Positions 36,683 through 47,083 are shown, numbered from the stretch's first letter. The stretch is 64,000 nt of DNA from Meiothermus sp. (GCF_026004115.1 NZ_BPIM01000001.1:2522501-2586500); one strand, 5' to 3'. Numbers and translations are program-made. The notes: a model not told the origin generated them from the letters alone.

Positions 36683-37750
36683 CTATCGCTCGGCTTTGGA
36701 GGTCGGGCGGTTGGTTTCTTCGTTTAGGAGCTTTCCAAAGAGCAAGCGACCAATTTGAGTCTGAATGGACTGGGTAATCACCACCCCTACTTCCTTGCCC
36801 TTGAAGGGAATGGCGTCGTCGACTACCACCATGGTGCCGTCCTCCAGATAGCCCACCCCCTGGCCGGGCTCCTTTCCCTCCTTGACGATGGTAATGCTGA
36901 GGGTATCGCCCTGCTGAAGCGGGGCCCGCAGGGCCGAGGCCAGGGCCTGTACCGAGAGCGTCTTGACCCCATAGATGCGGGAAAGCTGGGCTAAGGCGTG
37001 GTCGTTGGTGACCAATGCCGCGCCCATCCTTTTTGCTTCGGCCAGAATCTGGTCGTCTACCGGGTCGTCGGACTCGTCGCCATCGAGTACCTCGAGGCCC
37101 ACGCTTAGTTTGAGGCGCTCGAGGGTGTCCAGGCCCCGGCGGCCCTTGCCCCTTTTCTGGGCATCCGGGGCGTCGGCAAACTGTTGCAGTTCGCGCAAGA
37201 CCTGCCGGGGTACAAACAGGGGGCCCTCCAGAAAGCCCATTTCGGCCACATCCCCGATGCGTCCATCAATCAGAACCGAGGTATCGAGCACCTTGCCGCC
37301 CCGGGTCTTGGTAGCATGCGCTGGCGGGCGGGCCAGCCGGAAATAATCGCGATTGGCGATGGCAAAGGCCGATAGGGAGCTGACCAGTACGGCGGCGATG
37401 ATGAGCGAGTGAATGGCGGAAAACCCCGGAATCTGGCTCAGCAGGTTGGTAAGCAGGACGGCCAGCAAGAGACCCAGGCCAGAGGCTGCCGTGATGGCGA
37501 CCGGGATTTCAGGTGGCAGACGCCTGAGCCAGGCCTGGCCGTTCTCCCAACGGCGCTCCATCCAGTAGGTCAGGCGTGGCACCAGCAAAAAGCCCACCAG
37601 CAGGCCCACCACGCCCAGGTAGAGCCGGTTGAGGCTGGTCAGGTTGCCCAGGGGGCTGATGCTAATGAGATTGCTGACCTCGAGCCACACCCCTACCCGG
37701 TAGCCCAGATAGGCAAACAAGGTATATGAAACCCAACGTATCACGCTCAT
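36683..37750 (-). CDS. PIN-TRAM domain membrane protein (YacL-like)
   Basis: A 355-aa protein. Membrane helices lie at the N-terminus (about residues 8-60 and 90-130). A PIN nuclease-like domain follows, starting [20 protein letters not shown] with further acidic residues in [14 protein letters not shown]-terminal TRAM domain ([16 protein letters not shown]) is the likely RNA-binding part. This matches the YacL family often found next to radA. It is presumed to be a membrane-bound RNase or RNA-binding factor; activity is not proven. It overlaps radA by four bases. Confidence 0.85.
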   Translation of the reverse strand: MSVIRWVSYTLFAYLGYRVGVWLEVSNLISISPLGNLTSLNRLYLGVVGLLVGFLLVPRLTYWMERRWENGQAWLRRLPPEIPVAITAASGLGLLLAVLLTNLLSQIPGFSAIHSLIIAAVLVSSLSAFAIANRDYFRLARPPAHATKTRGGKVLDTSVLIDGRIGDVAEMGFLEGPLFVPRQVLRELQQFADAPDAQKRGKGRRGLDTLERLKLSVGLEVLDGDESDDPVDDQILAEAKRMGAALVTNDHALAQLSRIYGVKTLSVQALASALRAPLQQGDTLSITIVKEGKEPGQGVGYLEDGTMVVVDDAIPFKGKEVGVVITQSIQTQIGRLLFGKLLNEETNRPTSKAER

Positions 37751-39066
37751 AAAAACTTGCTCACGGCTGCTTCCAGACTCTTGAATTGGGGGGGGTGTAC
37801 CAGGTGCTGGAAGCCTGCCCGTTGCCCTTCGCGCAGGCGACGCTCGAGGCCCTCCACGCTGCGCAACTCACCGGCCAGCCCCACCTCGCCCACCACCGCG
37901 ACCTCTTCCGGAAGGGGACGGCCTACCACAGCAGAATACACCGCCAGCCCCACCGCCAGGTCCAACCCCGGGTCGAAGACCCGCAGCCCGCCCGCCAGGT
38001 TGACGTAGATGTCCAGGTTGCCCAGGGGCAGGTTGAGCCTTCGCTCCAATACTGCCAGCACCACGTCCACCCGGCGGCTGTCCAGCCCTTGCGAGACCCG
38101 GCGGGGGGCCGGGAAAGGTGTGCGGGCCGCCAGGGCCTGCACCTCCAGGGCCAGCGCTCGCTCGCCGGAAAGGCAGAGGGCCACCACCGAACCCGGCGCT
38201 CCCACCGGACGCTCGGCCAGAAAGGCTGCCGAGGGGTTGGCGACCTCCTCCATGCCCTCGTGAACCATGCTGAAAACGCCCAGCTCGCCCACCGGCCCGA
38301 AGCGGTTTTTGCTGGAGCGCAAGACCCGGAAGTGGCCGGCGGTTTCCAGGTACAAGGTGGCGTCCACCACGTGCTCGATCACCTTGGGCCCGGCCACGAT
38401 GCCCTCCTTGGTGACGTGCCCGACCAGCACGGTGGTGACCTGGTGGTGCTTGGCGAAGCGGGTCAGGGCAGCGGTGGCGTCGCGCACGGCCACCAGCGAC
38501 CCCGGCGCGGCGGTGGTCTCCAGGGTCTGGATAGAGTCCACCACCAGGAAATCGGGCGGGCTGGCCTCGAGGGTGGCGAGCATGGCCTCGAGCTCGGTTT
38601 CGCGCAATAGCTCGAGCTCCCCCGAAACCCCTAGCCGCTGGGCCCGCAGGCGAATCTGCCCGGGCGATTCCTCGCCCGCCAGGTACACCACCCGCTTGCC
38701 CATCTCCAGCATTTTTTGGGCCACCTGCAACAGAAGGGTGCTCTTGCCCACGCCGGGTTCACCGCCCAAAAGGAGCACCTCACCCGGCACAAAACCGCCG
38801 CCCAGCACCCGGTCGAGCTCGCCCATCTGGCTGGAGAAGCGTGCCTCCCCCCCCTCGGGCACATCCCCCAAGCGGGTCAGGGCGGCAGGGTTGGGGAGCG
38901 GACGAGCGCGCGATAGCCCGCCCCTGCCTGCTACTGAGCCTGGCTTGAGCGCAGGTGCTTCCTCTTTGAAGCTGTCCCAGGCCCCACAGTTGGGACAGCG
39001 ACCCAGCTCCTTCACCGATTTATAGCCGCATCCGATACAGCGATATTGAACAGAAGCCTTTGCCAT
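37747..39066 (-). CDS. radA: DNA repair protein RadA
   Basis: A 439-aa RadA with the N-terminal zinc finger (Cys10, Cys13, Cys24, Cys27), Walker [10 protein letters not shown] at about 102-110, the RadA-specific KNRFG motif ([13 protein letters not shown]) and a C-terminal Lon-like domain ([12 protein letters not shown]). RadA promotes branch migration of recombination intermediates. It is the first gene of a pair with the PIN-TRAM gene. Confidence 0.96.
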   Translation of the reverse strand: MAKASVQYRCIGCGYKSVKELGRCPNCGAWDSFKEEAPALKPGSVAGRGGLSRARPLPNPAALTRLGDVPEGGEARFSSQMGELDRVLGGGFVPGEVLLLGGEPGVGKSTLLLQVAQKMLEMGKRVVYLAGEESPGQIRLRAQRLGVSGELELLRETELEAMLATLEASPPDFLVVDSIQTLETTAAPGSLVAVRDATAALTRFAKHHQVTTVLVGHVTKEGIVAGPKVIEHVVDATLYLETAGHFRVLRSSKNRFGPVGELGVFSMVHEGMEEVANPSAAFLAERPVGAPGSVVALCLSGERALALEVQALAARTPFPAPRRVSQGLDSRRVDVVLAVLERRLNLPLGNLDIYVNLAGGLRVFDPGLDLAVGLAVYSAVVGRPLPEEVAVVGEVGLAGELRSVEGLERRLREGQRAGFQHLVHPPQFKSLEAAVSKFL

Positions 39067-39195
39067 CTAACCGCAAGTTTAGCCCGCTGATAGCTGGAAT
39101 CAAAGGCTTTGGTGCACGTTCCTTAGTGCGCTTCCCAGATCACAGGTGTCCTCGAGGCAGGAAGATGTTTAGAGGTACACTCCCTGAACCCGGCC

Positions 39196-39873
39196 TCAGC
39201 GCTGGCTGCGCTTGGTCTGAAGGGCACGCTCGAGCCGCTCCAGCCAGGCCGCCATGCCGGTACCACGCTTCCCCGAGACCTCCAGGATCTCGATGCCCGG
39301 ACGCATCTCGCGCAGGTTCCGGTACATGGCCTCGCGGTCGAACTCCACCGCTTCGGCCAGGTCAATTTTAGTAATCAGAGCGATGTCTGCGGTGTTAATA
39401 AGGGTGGGGTACTTGAGGGGTTTGTCCTCGCCTTCGGTGGTGGAGAACAGCGCTACCCGCAGGTCTTCACCCAGATCCCAGCTCGAGGGGCAGACCAGGT
39501 TGCCCACATTCTCGATAAAGAGCAGGTCAATCTGGCGCAAGTCCCAGTCCTGCAGGTGTTCCTCGATCATGCGGGCCTCGAGGTGACACAGGGTCTTGGT
39601 CTCGATCTGCCGCACCGGCGCACCGCTCTCGGCCAGCCGCCGGGCATCGTTGTCAGTGGCCAGGTCGCCGACCAGGGCCGCTACCCGGTAGCGGGGGCTC
39701 AGCTCCAGCAGGGTCTGGCGCAGCAGGGTGGTTTTGCCCGAGCCGGGGCTGCTGACCAGGTTTAGAACTAGCGACCCGGTCTGGGCAAAGCGCTCACGCA
39801 ATGAGCGGGCTAGCACGTCGTTGTCCTTGAGCACGTTGGCCCGCACCTCGAGGATTCGGGGGGATTTGGTCAT
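39196..39873 (-). CDS. hypB: hydrogenase maturation GTPase HypB
   Basis: A 225-aa SIMIBI GTPase. The P-loop is SSPGSGKTTL (42-49), with VGDLATDNDA, ENVGNLVCPSSWDLGE (metal-binding Cys at the switch) and TKIDLAEAV. HypB drives nickel insertion into the hydrogenase large subunit together with HypA. It lacks both the N-terminal CxxCGC nickel motif and a His-rich stretch, so extra nickel binding must come from elsewhere, perhaps SlyD. It overlaps hypA by four bases. Confidence 0.95.
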   Translation of the reverse strand: MTKSPRILEVRANVLKDNDVLARSLRERFAQTGSLVLNLVSSPGSGKTTLLRQTLLELSPRYRVAALVGDLATDNDARRLAESGAPVRQIETKTLCHLEARMIEEHLQDWDLRQIDLLFIENVGNLVCPSSWDLGEDLRVALFSTTEGEDKPLKYPTLINTADIALITKIDLAEAVEFDREAMYRNLREMRPGIEILEVSGKRGTGMAAWLERLERALQTKRSQR

Positions 39874-40220
39874 GGTTGCTCCTTCAACTCCAGGGCTACT
39901 ATCTCCAGCTCCTTACCGCGCCGGATATCGCTGGAGAGCTCCTGACACTTCGGGCAGCGCAGGCTCTGGATACCCGCCAGTTCAAACTCGGCCTGACAGT
40001 TGGGGCAGTAAATGGTAAGGGGCACCTCCTCAATCAAGAGCCGGCTGCCCTCCAGGGGCGTGCCCTGGCTGGCGACTTCGTAGCCAAATAAGAGCGAATC
40101 CACCACCACCCCCGCGAGCGCTCCCAACCGCAGGTACACGGCCTCTACCTCTACCCCGCGTGCCGCTGCTTCCTCCTGGGCAACCGCAACGATGTTGGTG
40201 GCAATGGAGAGCTCGTGCAT
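39870..40220 (-). CDS. hypA: hydrogenase maturation nickel metallochaperone HypA
   Basis: A 116-aa HypA starting MHELSIATNIV, whose His2 and Glu3 belong to the nickel site. The zinc site is YCPNCQAE and LRCPKCQEL. The start is the ATG at 40220; a GTG nine bases upstream would block the N-terminal nickel site. It is divergent from hypC across 138 nt. Confidence 0.95.
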   Translation of the reverse strand: MHELSIATNIVAVAQEEAAARGVEVEAVYLRLGALAGVVVDSLLFGYEVASQGTPLEGSRLLIEEVPLTIYCPNCQAEFELAGIQSLRCPKCQELSSDIRRGKELEIVALELKEQP

Positions 40221-40316
40221 GGGGTGCACCTGGAGAATGTCTAAACAATGTCCAGTACCGGAAACCCTCTTAAGTCTGACCGAAATGCATGGGTACAGGT
40301 GTCCTGGTCTAGCTCA

Positions 40317-40322
40317 TATAAT
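40317..40322 (+). promoter_or_regulatory. -10 box (TATAAT) of the hypC operon
   Basis: A perfect TATAAT 36 nt before the hypC ATG, with an AAAGGAG ribosome site in between. No good -35 at 17 nt, so an activator is possible. Confidence 0.5.
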
Positions 40323-40358
40323 CTAGGTAGCGTCGCCTATTTTTGAAAGGAGTCCAGA

Positions 40359-40649
40359 ATGTGCCTTGCCATTCCGGGTCAGATCGTACAGTTCGATAGC
40401 GCCGCCAAGCATATGGCGACCGTTGATGTCTCGGGGGTCAAGCGGCAGGTCAACTTGGACTTGCTGCGCGGCACACCCCTCGAGGTAGGCGACTGGGTGC
40501 TGATTCACGTGGGCTTTGCCATGAGCAAGATCAGCGAGGCCCAGGCCCAAGAGCAGCTTCAGCTCCTGACCATGCTGGGCGAGGCCGAGGAAGCCATGGA
40601 AGAACTCGAGGGCTACCAGTTCGCCGAGGAGCGAAGTTCCCATGCTTGA
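40359..40649 (+). CDS. hypC: hydrogenase maturation chaperone HypC
   Basis: A 96-aa HypC/HybG protein beginning MCLAIPGQIVQF, with the essential Cys2 that binds the Fe(CN)2CO unit, and the OB-like core VSGVKRQVNLDL. It carries the iron centre between HypD and the hydrogenase large subunit. The C-terminus is acidic (EEAMEELEGY). It overlaps the next gene by eight bases. Confidence 0.95.
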   Translation: MCLAIPGQIVQFDSAAKHMATVDVSGVKRQVNLDLLRGTPLEVGDWVLIHVGFAMSKISEAQAQEQLQLLTMLGEAEEAMEELEGYQFAEERSSHA

Positions 40650-40886
40650 CCTGGAATTCTACGGCAGCTGCACCCTTGATGCCGACGGCTGCACTACCTG
40701 CGGCGACGTGGCAGTGCCGGTTCGGGTGGTCAAAATCGAGGGCTGCGATGCGCTGGTGGAAGATCGCCTGGGCCATCAGGCCAGGGTTGCGGTGGATTTT
40801 TTTACCGACCTTAAGGTAGGTGACGCGCTCCTGGTGCACATGGGCGTGGCCATCGCAAAACTTTCCGACCCAGGAAGGGAGCCGCA

Positions 40887-40890
<4 letters not shown>
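40642..40890 (+). CDS. second HypC/HupF-like protein lacking the N-terminal Met-Cys
   Basis: An 82-aa protein with the HypC fold pattern (VPVRVVKIEGCDALVEDRLG, then KVGDALLVHMGVAIAKL) but starting MLDLEFYGSCTLDADGCTTC instead of MC. It has Cys at about 10, 17 and 20. It cannot use the usual N-terminal Cys in the HypC way; the CTTCGD cluster might replace it. It sits between hypC and hypD with overlaps on both sides, so it is certainly part of the maturation operon. Exact role unknown. Confidence 0.8.
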
Positions 40891-42002
<1,112 letters not shown>

Positions 42003-42009
42003 TACGGCC

Positions 42010-43041
42010 ATGACCAAATCCCCCGTCCCTATCCGCTTCAAGGACGCCCAGATCGAACTGGCCCACGGCTCGGGCGGCAAGGCCAGCCGCCGCCTGGTGG
42101 AGGGACTAATTGCCCCTATCCTGGGCAACCCTGCCCTGGACGATGCGGCTCTGCTGAGCCTGGGTTGCTCGTTGTTGGCCTTCACCGCCGACAGCTTTGT
42201 GGTCAAACCGCTGCGGTTCCCCGGCGGCTCGATTGGGGAGCTGGCGGTTAACGGTACGGTAAACGACCTGGCGGTCTCGGGGGCCAGGCCCCTTGCGCTG
42301 CTGTCCACGCTGATTCTGGAAGCAGGTCTCTCGGCTCAGGTTCTGCAAGCCGAGCTCGAAGCGATGCAACAAGCAGCCCGGCAGGCCGGGGTGCAGGTGG
42401 TGGGGGGCGACACCAAGGTGGTGGAGCACGGCAAGGCCGATGGGCTTTTCATCAGCACCAGCGGGATCGGGCTGGTGGACGCTCGGGTTCGGCTGGCGGC
42501 CGCCTCGGTACGCCCCGGCGACCAGGTGCTGCTCTCGGGTCCTATTGGCGACCACGGCATCACCATTCTGTTGGCCCGTGGCGAGCTCGACCTCGAGGCA
42601 AGTCTGAAGTCCGACACCCGCTCGGTATGGCCGTTGGTGGAGGCGCTGATCGAGGCTGCCGCACCCGGCTTGCGCTGGATGCGCGACCCCACCCGGGGCG
42701 GGGTGGCAACCGCACTGAACGAGCTGGCCAGGGAGGCCCAGCTTGCCCTCAGGCTCTACGAAGAGCACATTCCCATCCGGGACGAGGTACGGGGGGCCTG
42801 CGAGATTCTGGGGCTCGACCCCCTGCACATCGCCAACGAAGGTCAGTTCATCGCTATAGTGGGCCCCGAGTGTTCTGAGGCTGCGCTGGAGGCGGTGCAA
42901 CGCGTAGCAGGCGGCCAGGAAGCCAGGCTAATTGGGGAGGTGGTGGAAAACCCCGCTGGCGTTGTGTACACCGTCAGCAGCTATGGCTCGAGCCGGGTGG
43001 TGGATATGCTGGTAGGCGATCCCTTGCCGCGTATTTGCTGA
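42010..43041 (+). CDS. hypE: hydrogenase maturation protein HypE (carbamoyl dehydratase)
   Basis: A 343-aa PurM-like ATPase ending PRIC, the C-terminal Cys that is carbamoylated by HypF and dehydrated to thiocyanate. Other motifs are IELAHGSGGKASRRLVEG, GGSIGELAVNGTVNDLAVSG and MRDPTRGGVATALNELA. It starts seven nt after hypD. Confidence 0.96.
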   Translation: MTKSPVPIRFKDAQIELAHGSGGKASRRLVEGLIAPILGNPALDDAALLSLGCSLLAFTADSFVVKPLRFPGGSIGELAVNGTVNDLAVSGARPLALLSTLILEAGLSAQVLQAELEAMQQAARQAGVQVVGGDTKVVEHGKADGLFISTSGIGLVDARVRLAAASVRPGDQVLLSGPIGDHGITILLARGELDLEASLKSDTRSVWPLVEALIEAAAPGLRWMRDPTRGGVATALNELAREAQLALRLYEEHIPIRDEVRGACEILGLDPLHIANEGQFIAIVGPECSEAALEAVQRVAGGQEARLIGEVVENPAGVVYTVSSYGSSRVVDMLVGDPLPRIC

Positions 43042-43063
43042 TCCTTAGCCCATCCCATCCGCT

Positions 43064-44236
43064 ATGAGTCAAGCCAGGGCCATTGACCAAATCCAGGCCG
43101 CCCTGCACGAGCGCAATGTGCTATCCAGGGCTTTTTTTGACCAGGAGGCGCACCGTCTGGCCGAGGCGTGCCGCGAGATGTCCGAACGGTTTCTGGCCGG
43201 GGGCCGTCTGCTAGCTTTTGGGCAAGGGGCTTACGCCACCGATGCACAGCACGTTTCGGTGGAGTTCGTACACCCGGTGATTGTGGGCAAAAGGGCGCTG
43301 CCAGCGCTCGACCTCTCGCTCCATTTCGGGCCCTGGCTAGAAGCGCTGCTGCAGCCCGAGGATATGGTGATGGGCTTTGCGCCGCCATCGGGCGATGTGG
43401 AGGTCGAGCGAGCCCTGGCGTTCGCCCGGCAAAAAAGGGCCCTGACCTTTGCCCTTACGGGCCAGGAGGCCGATTACGCCGTGGAAATCGCCACGTCCGA
43501 TCCCTTCATTCACCAGGAAATTGTGGAAATTCTGTATCACGTGCTCTGGGAGACCGTTCACGTATTTTTTGAACACCGCCAGAGCAGCCACGAACTGGGG
43601 GCGACCTCGTTTTTGTACCCCTTTTTGAGCCCCCAAAAACAAGACACAGACGCCTTGCTGGCCGAAGCAGCGCAGTCCATCCGGATGAAGGTGGCCGAAG
43701 ACGTCCGGCTTAGGCAGGCCGTGGCCGAACAGCAGTCCGAGGTCATCGCCCGCATGGTAGACATGACGGCCGAGCGACTGAAGCAAGGGGGCAAGCTGAT
43801 CCTCTTTGGCAACGGGGGCTCGGCTACCGATGCTAACGATCTGGCCCTGGACTGCGTGGCACCGCCCCAGGGCTGGAAGCCGGTTCCGGCGGTTTCGCTC
43901 TCGCTCGAGCCCGCCTGCATCTCGGCCATCGCTAACGATATAGGCCCCGAGGTCATCTTTCTGCGCCAGCTGATTGCCCAGGCCCGACCCGAGGACGTTG
44001 CATTGGCCATCTCCACCAGTGGCGGTTCCAGAAACATTCTGCTGGCCCTGGAGGAAGCCCGCAAACGAGGGCTCTTGACCCTGGCGCTGCTCGGTTACGA
44101 TGGGGGTGAGGTGCGCCGGCAAAACCTGGCCAACCGGACAATTGTGGTGCCTTCCGAGCATGTCCCGCGCATCCAGGAAGTACAGGCCTCGGTTTATCAC
44201 GTGATCCGCGAACAGTTGGGGGCTTTATGGCGCTAG
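43064..44236 (+). CDS. double SIS-domain protein in the hyp operon
   Basis: A 390-aa protein made of two tandem SIS (sugar isomerase) domains. The first contains LLAFGQGAYATDAQHVSVEF, the second LILFGNGGSATDANDLALDC and AISTSGGSRNILLALEEA. Each resembles the phosphoheptose isomerase GmhA/DiaA group; GNGGSATDAND is very close to GmhA. It lies 22 nt after hypE and overlaps the next gene by ten bases, so it is part of the hydrogenase maturation transcript. SIS genes of this sort are, to my knowledge, known near some uptake [NiFe]-hydrogenase loci, but the function is not established. Confidence 0.8.
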   Translation: MSQARAIDQIQAALHERNVLSRAFFDQEAHRLAEACREMSERFLAGGRLLAFGQGAYATDAQHVSVEFVHPVIVGKRALPALDLSLHFGPWLEALLQPEDMVMGFAPPSGDVEVERALAFARQKRALTFALTGQEADYAVEIATSDPFIHQEIVEILYHVLWETVHVFFEHRQSSHELGATSFLYPFLSPQKQDTDALLAEAAQSIRMKVAEDVRLRQAVAEQQSEVIARMVDMTAERLKQGGKLILFGNGGSATDANDLALDCVAPPQGWKPVPAVSLSLEPACISAIANDIGPEVIFLRQLIAQARPEDVALAISTSGGSRNILLALEEARKRGLLTLALLGYDGGEVRRQNLANRTIVVPSEHVPRIQEVQASVYHVIREQLGALWR

Positions 44237-44466
44237 AGCTTTTTGGTACCCGGAGCTGCCCGTATACTGCCGAGCTGCGGGAAGACCTCGAGTGGCGGGG
44301 CTTGGAGTTTGTGGAGTATGACGTAGAGGCCGACGAACAAGCCCTCGTGCGGATGCTCACCCTGACCCAGGGGGGGCGCACCGTACCTGTACTGGTCGAA
44401 GATGGGCAGGTCAAGCAAATCGGCTGGCAGGGGCGGGGGTGTGTGGTGGCCGACATCCCTTCCTGA
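44227..44466 (+). CDS. glutaredoxin-like protein (UXX-star type) in the hyp operon
   Basis: A 79-aa thioredoxin-fold mini-protein. TRSCPYTAELREDL holds one N-terminal redox Cys followed by PYT, then GLEFVEYDVEADEQAL, the cis-Pro strand GRTVPVLVEDGQV and a conserved second Cys in GWQGRGCVV. This pattern resembles the UXX-star family, in which the first Cys is often selenocysteine; here it is an ordinary Cys codon. It is coupled to the SIS gene by a ten-base overlap and ends the operon. Confidence 0.75.
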   Translation: MALELFGTRSCPYTAELREDLEWRGLEFVEYDVEADEQALVRMLTLTQGGRTVPVLVEDGQVKQIGWQGRGCVVADIPS

Positions 44467-44510
44467 ACAGCGCTTGCTGACGGAACTGGTGCGACAGGCT
44501 GTCGTGTCTG

Positions 44511-45431
44511 TCAGCTTTCTGGGTCTGCAAACAACGGTGTCGAGAGATACTTCATCCCCGAGTCGCAGGCGATGGTCAGTACGCGTTTGCCCGGCCCCAG
44601 TTCGCGGGCTACCTGCAGGGCGGCCCAGATCATCCCGCAGGCACTCATCCCCACGAAAAGCCCTTCCTCTCGAGCCAGTGGCTTGGCCAGTGGGAAGGCG
44701 TCTTCTTCCAGCACCTGAATCACCCGATCCAGCATCTTCACATCCAGGTTGGGCGGGATGAAACCGGGCCCCATGCCCTGAAACTGATGCGAGCCCATCT
44801 GGCCACCTGAAAGCACATTGCTGCGGCGCGGTTCGCAGGCGATAATCTGCACCTTGGGCAGCCGCTCCCGCAGGTACTTCCCGACGCCCATAATCGTCCC
44901 GCCGGTGCCCGAACCGTACACAAAGGCATCCAGCCGGCCCTGCATCTGCTCGAAAATCTCGGGGCCGGTGGTCTCGTAGTGGGCCCTGGGGTTGGCGGGG
45001 TTGTCGAACTGGTTGGGCATAAAAGCCCCCCGCTCGGCCACGATGCGCTGGGCCTCCTCGATGGCGGCCAGCATCCGGCGGCTGGGGTCGGTGAGGATTA
45101 GCTCGGCCCCGTAGGCCCTGAGGATGCGCTTGCGCTCCTCCGACATCTGGGCCGGCATGGTCAGAATCAGTTTGTAGCCCCGGCTGGCCGCTACCATGGC
45201 CAGGCCAATGCCGGTGTTGCCGCTGGTGGGTTCCACAATCAGTTGCCCCGAGCCTGGCTTCAGGATGCCGCGCTCCTCGGCATCCTTGATCAGGTACCAG
45301 GCCGTGCGGTCCTTGATGGAGCCGCCGGGGTTATCGCCTTCCAGCTTGACCCAGACTTCGGCCATGCCCGGCTCCACCACGCGCTTGAGCCTAACCACAG
45401 GGGTCTTGCCAATGACCTCTTCCACAAACAT
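44511..45431 (-). CDS. cysK: cysteine synthase (O-acetylserine sulfhydrylase family)
   Basis: About 306 aa, a PLP fold II enzyme. The PLP Lys lies in GGSIKDRTAW, the substrate loop is VEPTSGNTGIGLA and the phosphate-binding loop is YGSGTGGTIMGVG. It joins O-acetylserine and sulfide to cysteine; CysK and CysM cannot be told apart here. Of two in-frame ATGs I prefer 45431 (MFVEEVIGKTPVVRL), because TATGCT lies six nt upstream (leaderless) and the family starts there; 45449 would add six residues. Confidence 0.92.
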   Translation of the reverse strand: MFVEEVIGKTPVVRLKRVVEPGMAEVWVKLEGDNPGGSIKDRTAWYLIKDAEERGILKPGSGQLIVEPTSGNTGIGLAMVAASRGYKLILTMPAQMSEERKRILRAYGAELILTDPSRRMLAAIEEAQRIVAERGAFMPNQFDNPANPRAHYETTGPEIFEQMQGRLDAFVYGSGTGGTIMGVGKYLRERLPKVQIIACEPRRSNVLSGGQMGSHQFQGMGPGFIPPNLDVKMLDRVIQVLEEDAFPLAKPLAREEGLFVGMSACGMIWAALQVARELGPGKRVLTIACDSGMKYLSTPLFADPES

Positions 45432-45500
45432 GGCTACAGCATAGGACATGGACTGGATTTCGTATCCTTATCGGTTTACGATTATTTAATCTGAATGCTT

Positions 45501-45506
45501 TATACT
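45501..45506 (+). promoter_or_regulatory. -10 box (TATACT) of slyD
   Basis: TATACT lies 52 nt before the slyD start, in an A+T-rich stretch. The -35 is unclear (TTTACG is 20 nt upstream). A GGAGAGGAG ribosome site precedes the ATG. Confidence 0.45.
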
Positions 45507-45558
45507 CGGCTGTCTCGCGGAAACGCAGTATGGTTTCTGTGAATGGAGAGGAGTCTTT

Positions 45559-46029
45559 ATGACCGCAAGCAAAGGCCAGGTTGTGACCATTCGCTATACG
45601 CTGCACGTTGAAGATGAGCTCATCGACCAGGGTGAGCTGGAGTATCTGCACGGGCACCGCAATATTGTGGTGGGGCTGGAAGAAGCGCTGGAAGGCAAGG
45701 CGGCTGGTGAACGAGTCATGGTCGCGGTGTCTCCGGAAAAGGGCTATGGCCTCTACGATCCCGAAGGGGTTCAGGTCGTCGAGCGCGAGGCTTTTCCCGC
45801 CGACGCCGAGCTGGTGGAAGGGGCTATGTTTTATGCAGAAGATCCACAAGGCAACCCCATGCCCTTCACGGTATTGAGCGTGGACGGCAAGGATGTGACC
45901 ATCGACTTCAACCATGCCCTGGCGGGCGAGACGCTGAACTTTGATGTCACCCTTGTGGCCATCCGGCCGGCAACAGCTGAAGAACTCGAGCACGGCCATG
46001 CCCACGGGCTGCATGGGCACAGCCACTAA
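45559..46029 (+). CDS. slyD: FKBP-type peptidyl-prolyl isomerase SlyD
   Basis: A 156-aa SlyD: FKBP half-domain (VVTIRYTLHVEDELIDQ), inserted chaperone flap (about 65-120) and return to FKBP with FNHALAGETLNFDVTLV. The C-terminus is a short His-rich tail (HGHAHGLHGHSH) suited to nickel binding. In E. coli SlyD assists HypB in hydrogenase nickel loading. Here the gene lies about 1.1 kb from the end of the hyp operon, and the local HypB lacks its own nickel motifs, so the same job is plausible. Confidence 0.93.
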   Translation: MTASKGQVVTIRYTLHVEDELIDQGELEYLHGHRNIVVGLEEALEGKAAGERVMVAVSPEKGYGLYDPEGVQVVEREAFPADAELVEGAMFYAEDPQGNPMPFTVLSVDGKDVTIDFNHALAGETLNFDVTLVAIRPATAEELEHGHAHGLHGHSH

Positions 46030-46108
46030 AAAGGGCAGACAGCTGACGGCAGGGGAGATTCTTCCCCTGCTTTCGATTTGCTTGCCTCAAGGGTGGTGGA
46101 GCGCCTGC

Positions 46109-46114
46109 TAGAAT
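46109..46114 (+). promoter_or_regulatory. -10 box (TAGAAT) six nt before the R2lox start
   Basis: TAGAAT, then six nt, then ATG 46121: a typical leaderless promoter arrangement. Confidence 0.55.
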
Positions 46115-46120
46115 TCAGCT

Positions 46121-46960
46121 ATGCGGCAATTAGCCACCAGCCAGCCTGCTCGGCTCGAGGACGATTTTGTTATCAGCCTGTACCACAAATCCAAGCGGAA
46201 CTTCTGGAATCCGCAAGAACTTGATTTTAACCAGGATCGCCACGACTGGGCCTCTTTGAGCGAAGCCCAACAAAAAGTCCTGCTGCATCTTTCGGCGCTT
46301 TTTGTCGGTGGCGAAGAGGCGGTCACGCTGGACCTGGCCCCCTATTTGCTCCATGTCAGCCAGCAGAGCCGCTACGACGACGCCCTCTATGTGGCGACCT
46401 GGACCTTTGAGGAGGCCAAGCATGCCGAGTTCTTTGACCGCTTTCACCGCGAGGTGGTGGGGGGCGCACCTGAACTGGCACTGTTCCACGTCGAATCCTG
46501 GCAGCAAATCTTTTACCAGGCACTGCCGCAAGCCATGAACGCCCTCCAGACCGACCCCTCTCCTACAGCAGAGGTTCGGGCGCTCGGCACCTACAACCTG
46601 ATTGTGGAAGGGGTGCTGGCCGAGACGGGCTATCGCGCTTACAAAGAGGTACTGGAAAAGGAAAACCTGATGCCGGGTTTGCGCAAGGGACTGGGCCATG
46701 TGCAGGCCGACGAGGGCCGCCACATTGCGTTTGGTCTGCATAACCTGAGCAAGCTATTGCATCGCCATGCGCAAACTAAAGAGGTGCTGGAAGATGTGCT
46801 GGCCGAGCTGATTCCGGCTGCGGTTGGAACTGTACAGGAGGTTTTTGCTGCCCACCAACCCATGCCCTTCGACATTTCCGAACAGGATTTTGTGGACTAC
46901 GCGCTGCGGCAGATTCAGCACCGTACCGAGGTTTTAGAGCGGCCACTCAGTTCGGCCTGA
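46121..46960 (+). CDS. R2-like ligand-binding oxidase (Mn/Fe, R2lox)
   Basis: A 279-aa ferritin-like four-helix protein. The metal ligands Glu65, Glu98, His101, Glu163, Glu198 and His201 and the cross-link pair Val68-Tyr158 are each exactly four positions below the residues described for Geobacillus kaustophilus R2lox (69, 102, 105, 167, 202, 205; Val72-Tyr162). The Val-Tyr ether pair separates R2lox from ribonucleotide reductase R2, which needs a radical Tyr and a partner R1; none is nearby. R2lox assembles a Mn/Fe cofactor and binds a long-chain fatty acid. Physiological substrate unknown. Confidence 0.9.
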   Translation: MRQLATSQPARLEDDFVISLYHKSKRNFWNPQELDFNQDRHDWASLSEAQQKVLLHLSALFVGGEEAVTLDLAPYLLHVSQQSRYDDALYVATWTFEEAKHAEFFDRFHREVVGGAPELALFHVESWQQIFYQALPQAMNALQTDPSPTAEVRALGTYNLIVEGVLAETGYRAYKEVLEKENLMPGLRKGLGHVQADEGRHIAFGLHNLSKLLHRHAQTKEVLEDVLAELIPAAVGTVQEVFAAHQPMPFDISEQDFVDYALRQIQHRTEVLERPLSSA

Positions 46961-47083
46961 ATGGTGGTTTATCAGGAATAACCGCACTTCTGGCCACGAC
47001 CTTTTACACCTGGCCCGCCAGCGCGCTCTCTCGAGCACACTGCGAAAGGCCCCAGACGGACAAAGCAATTCATCAGGACTCGT

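Noticed and set aside
46121-46960. Ribonucleotide reductase small subunit
   Set aside because: The Val-Tyr cross-link pair and residue spacing match R2lox and no R1 gene is nearby.
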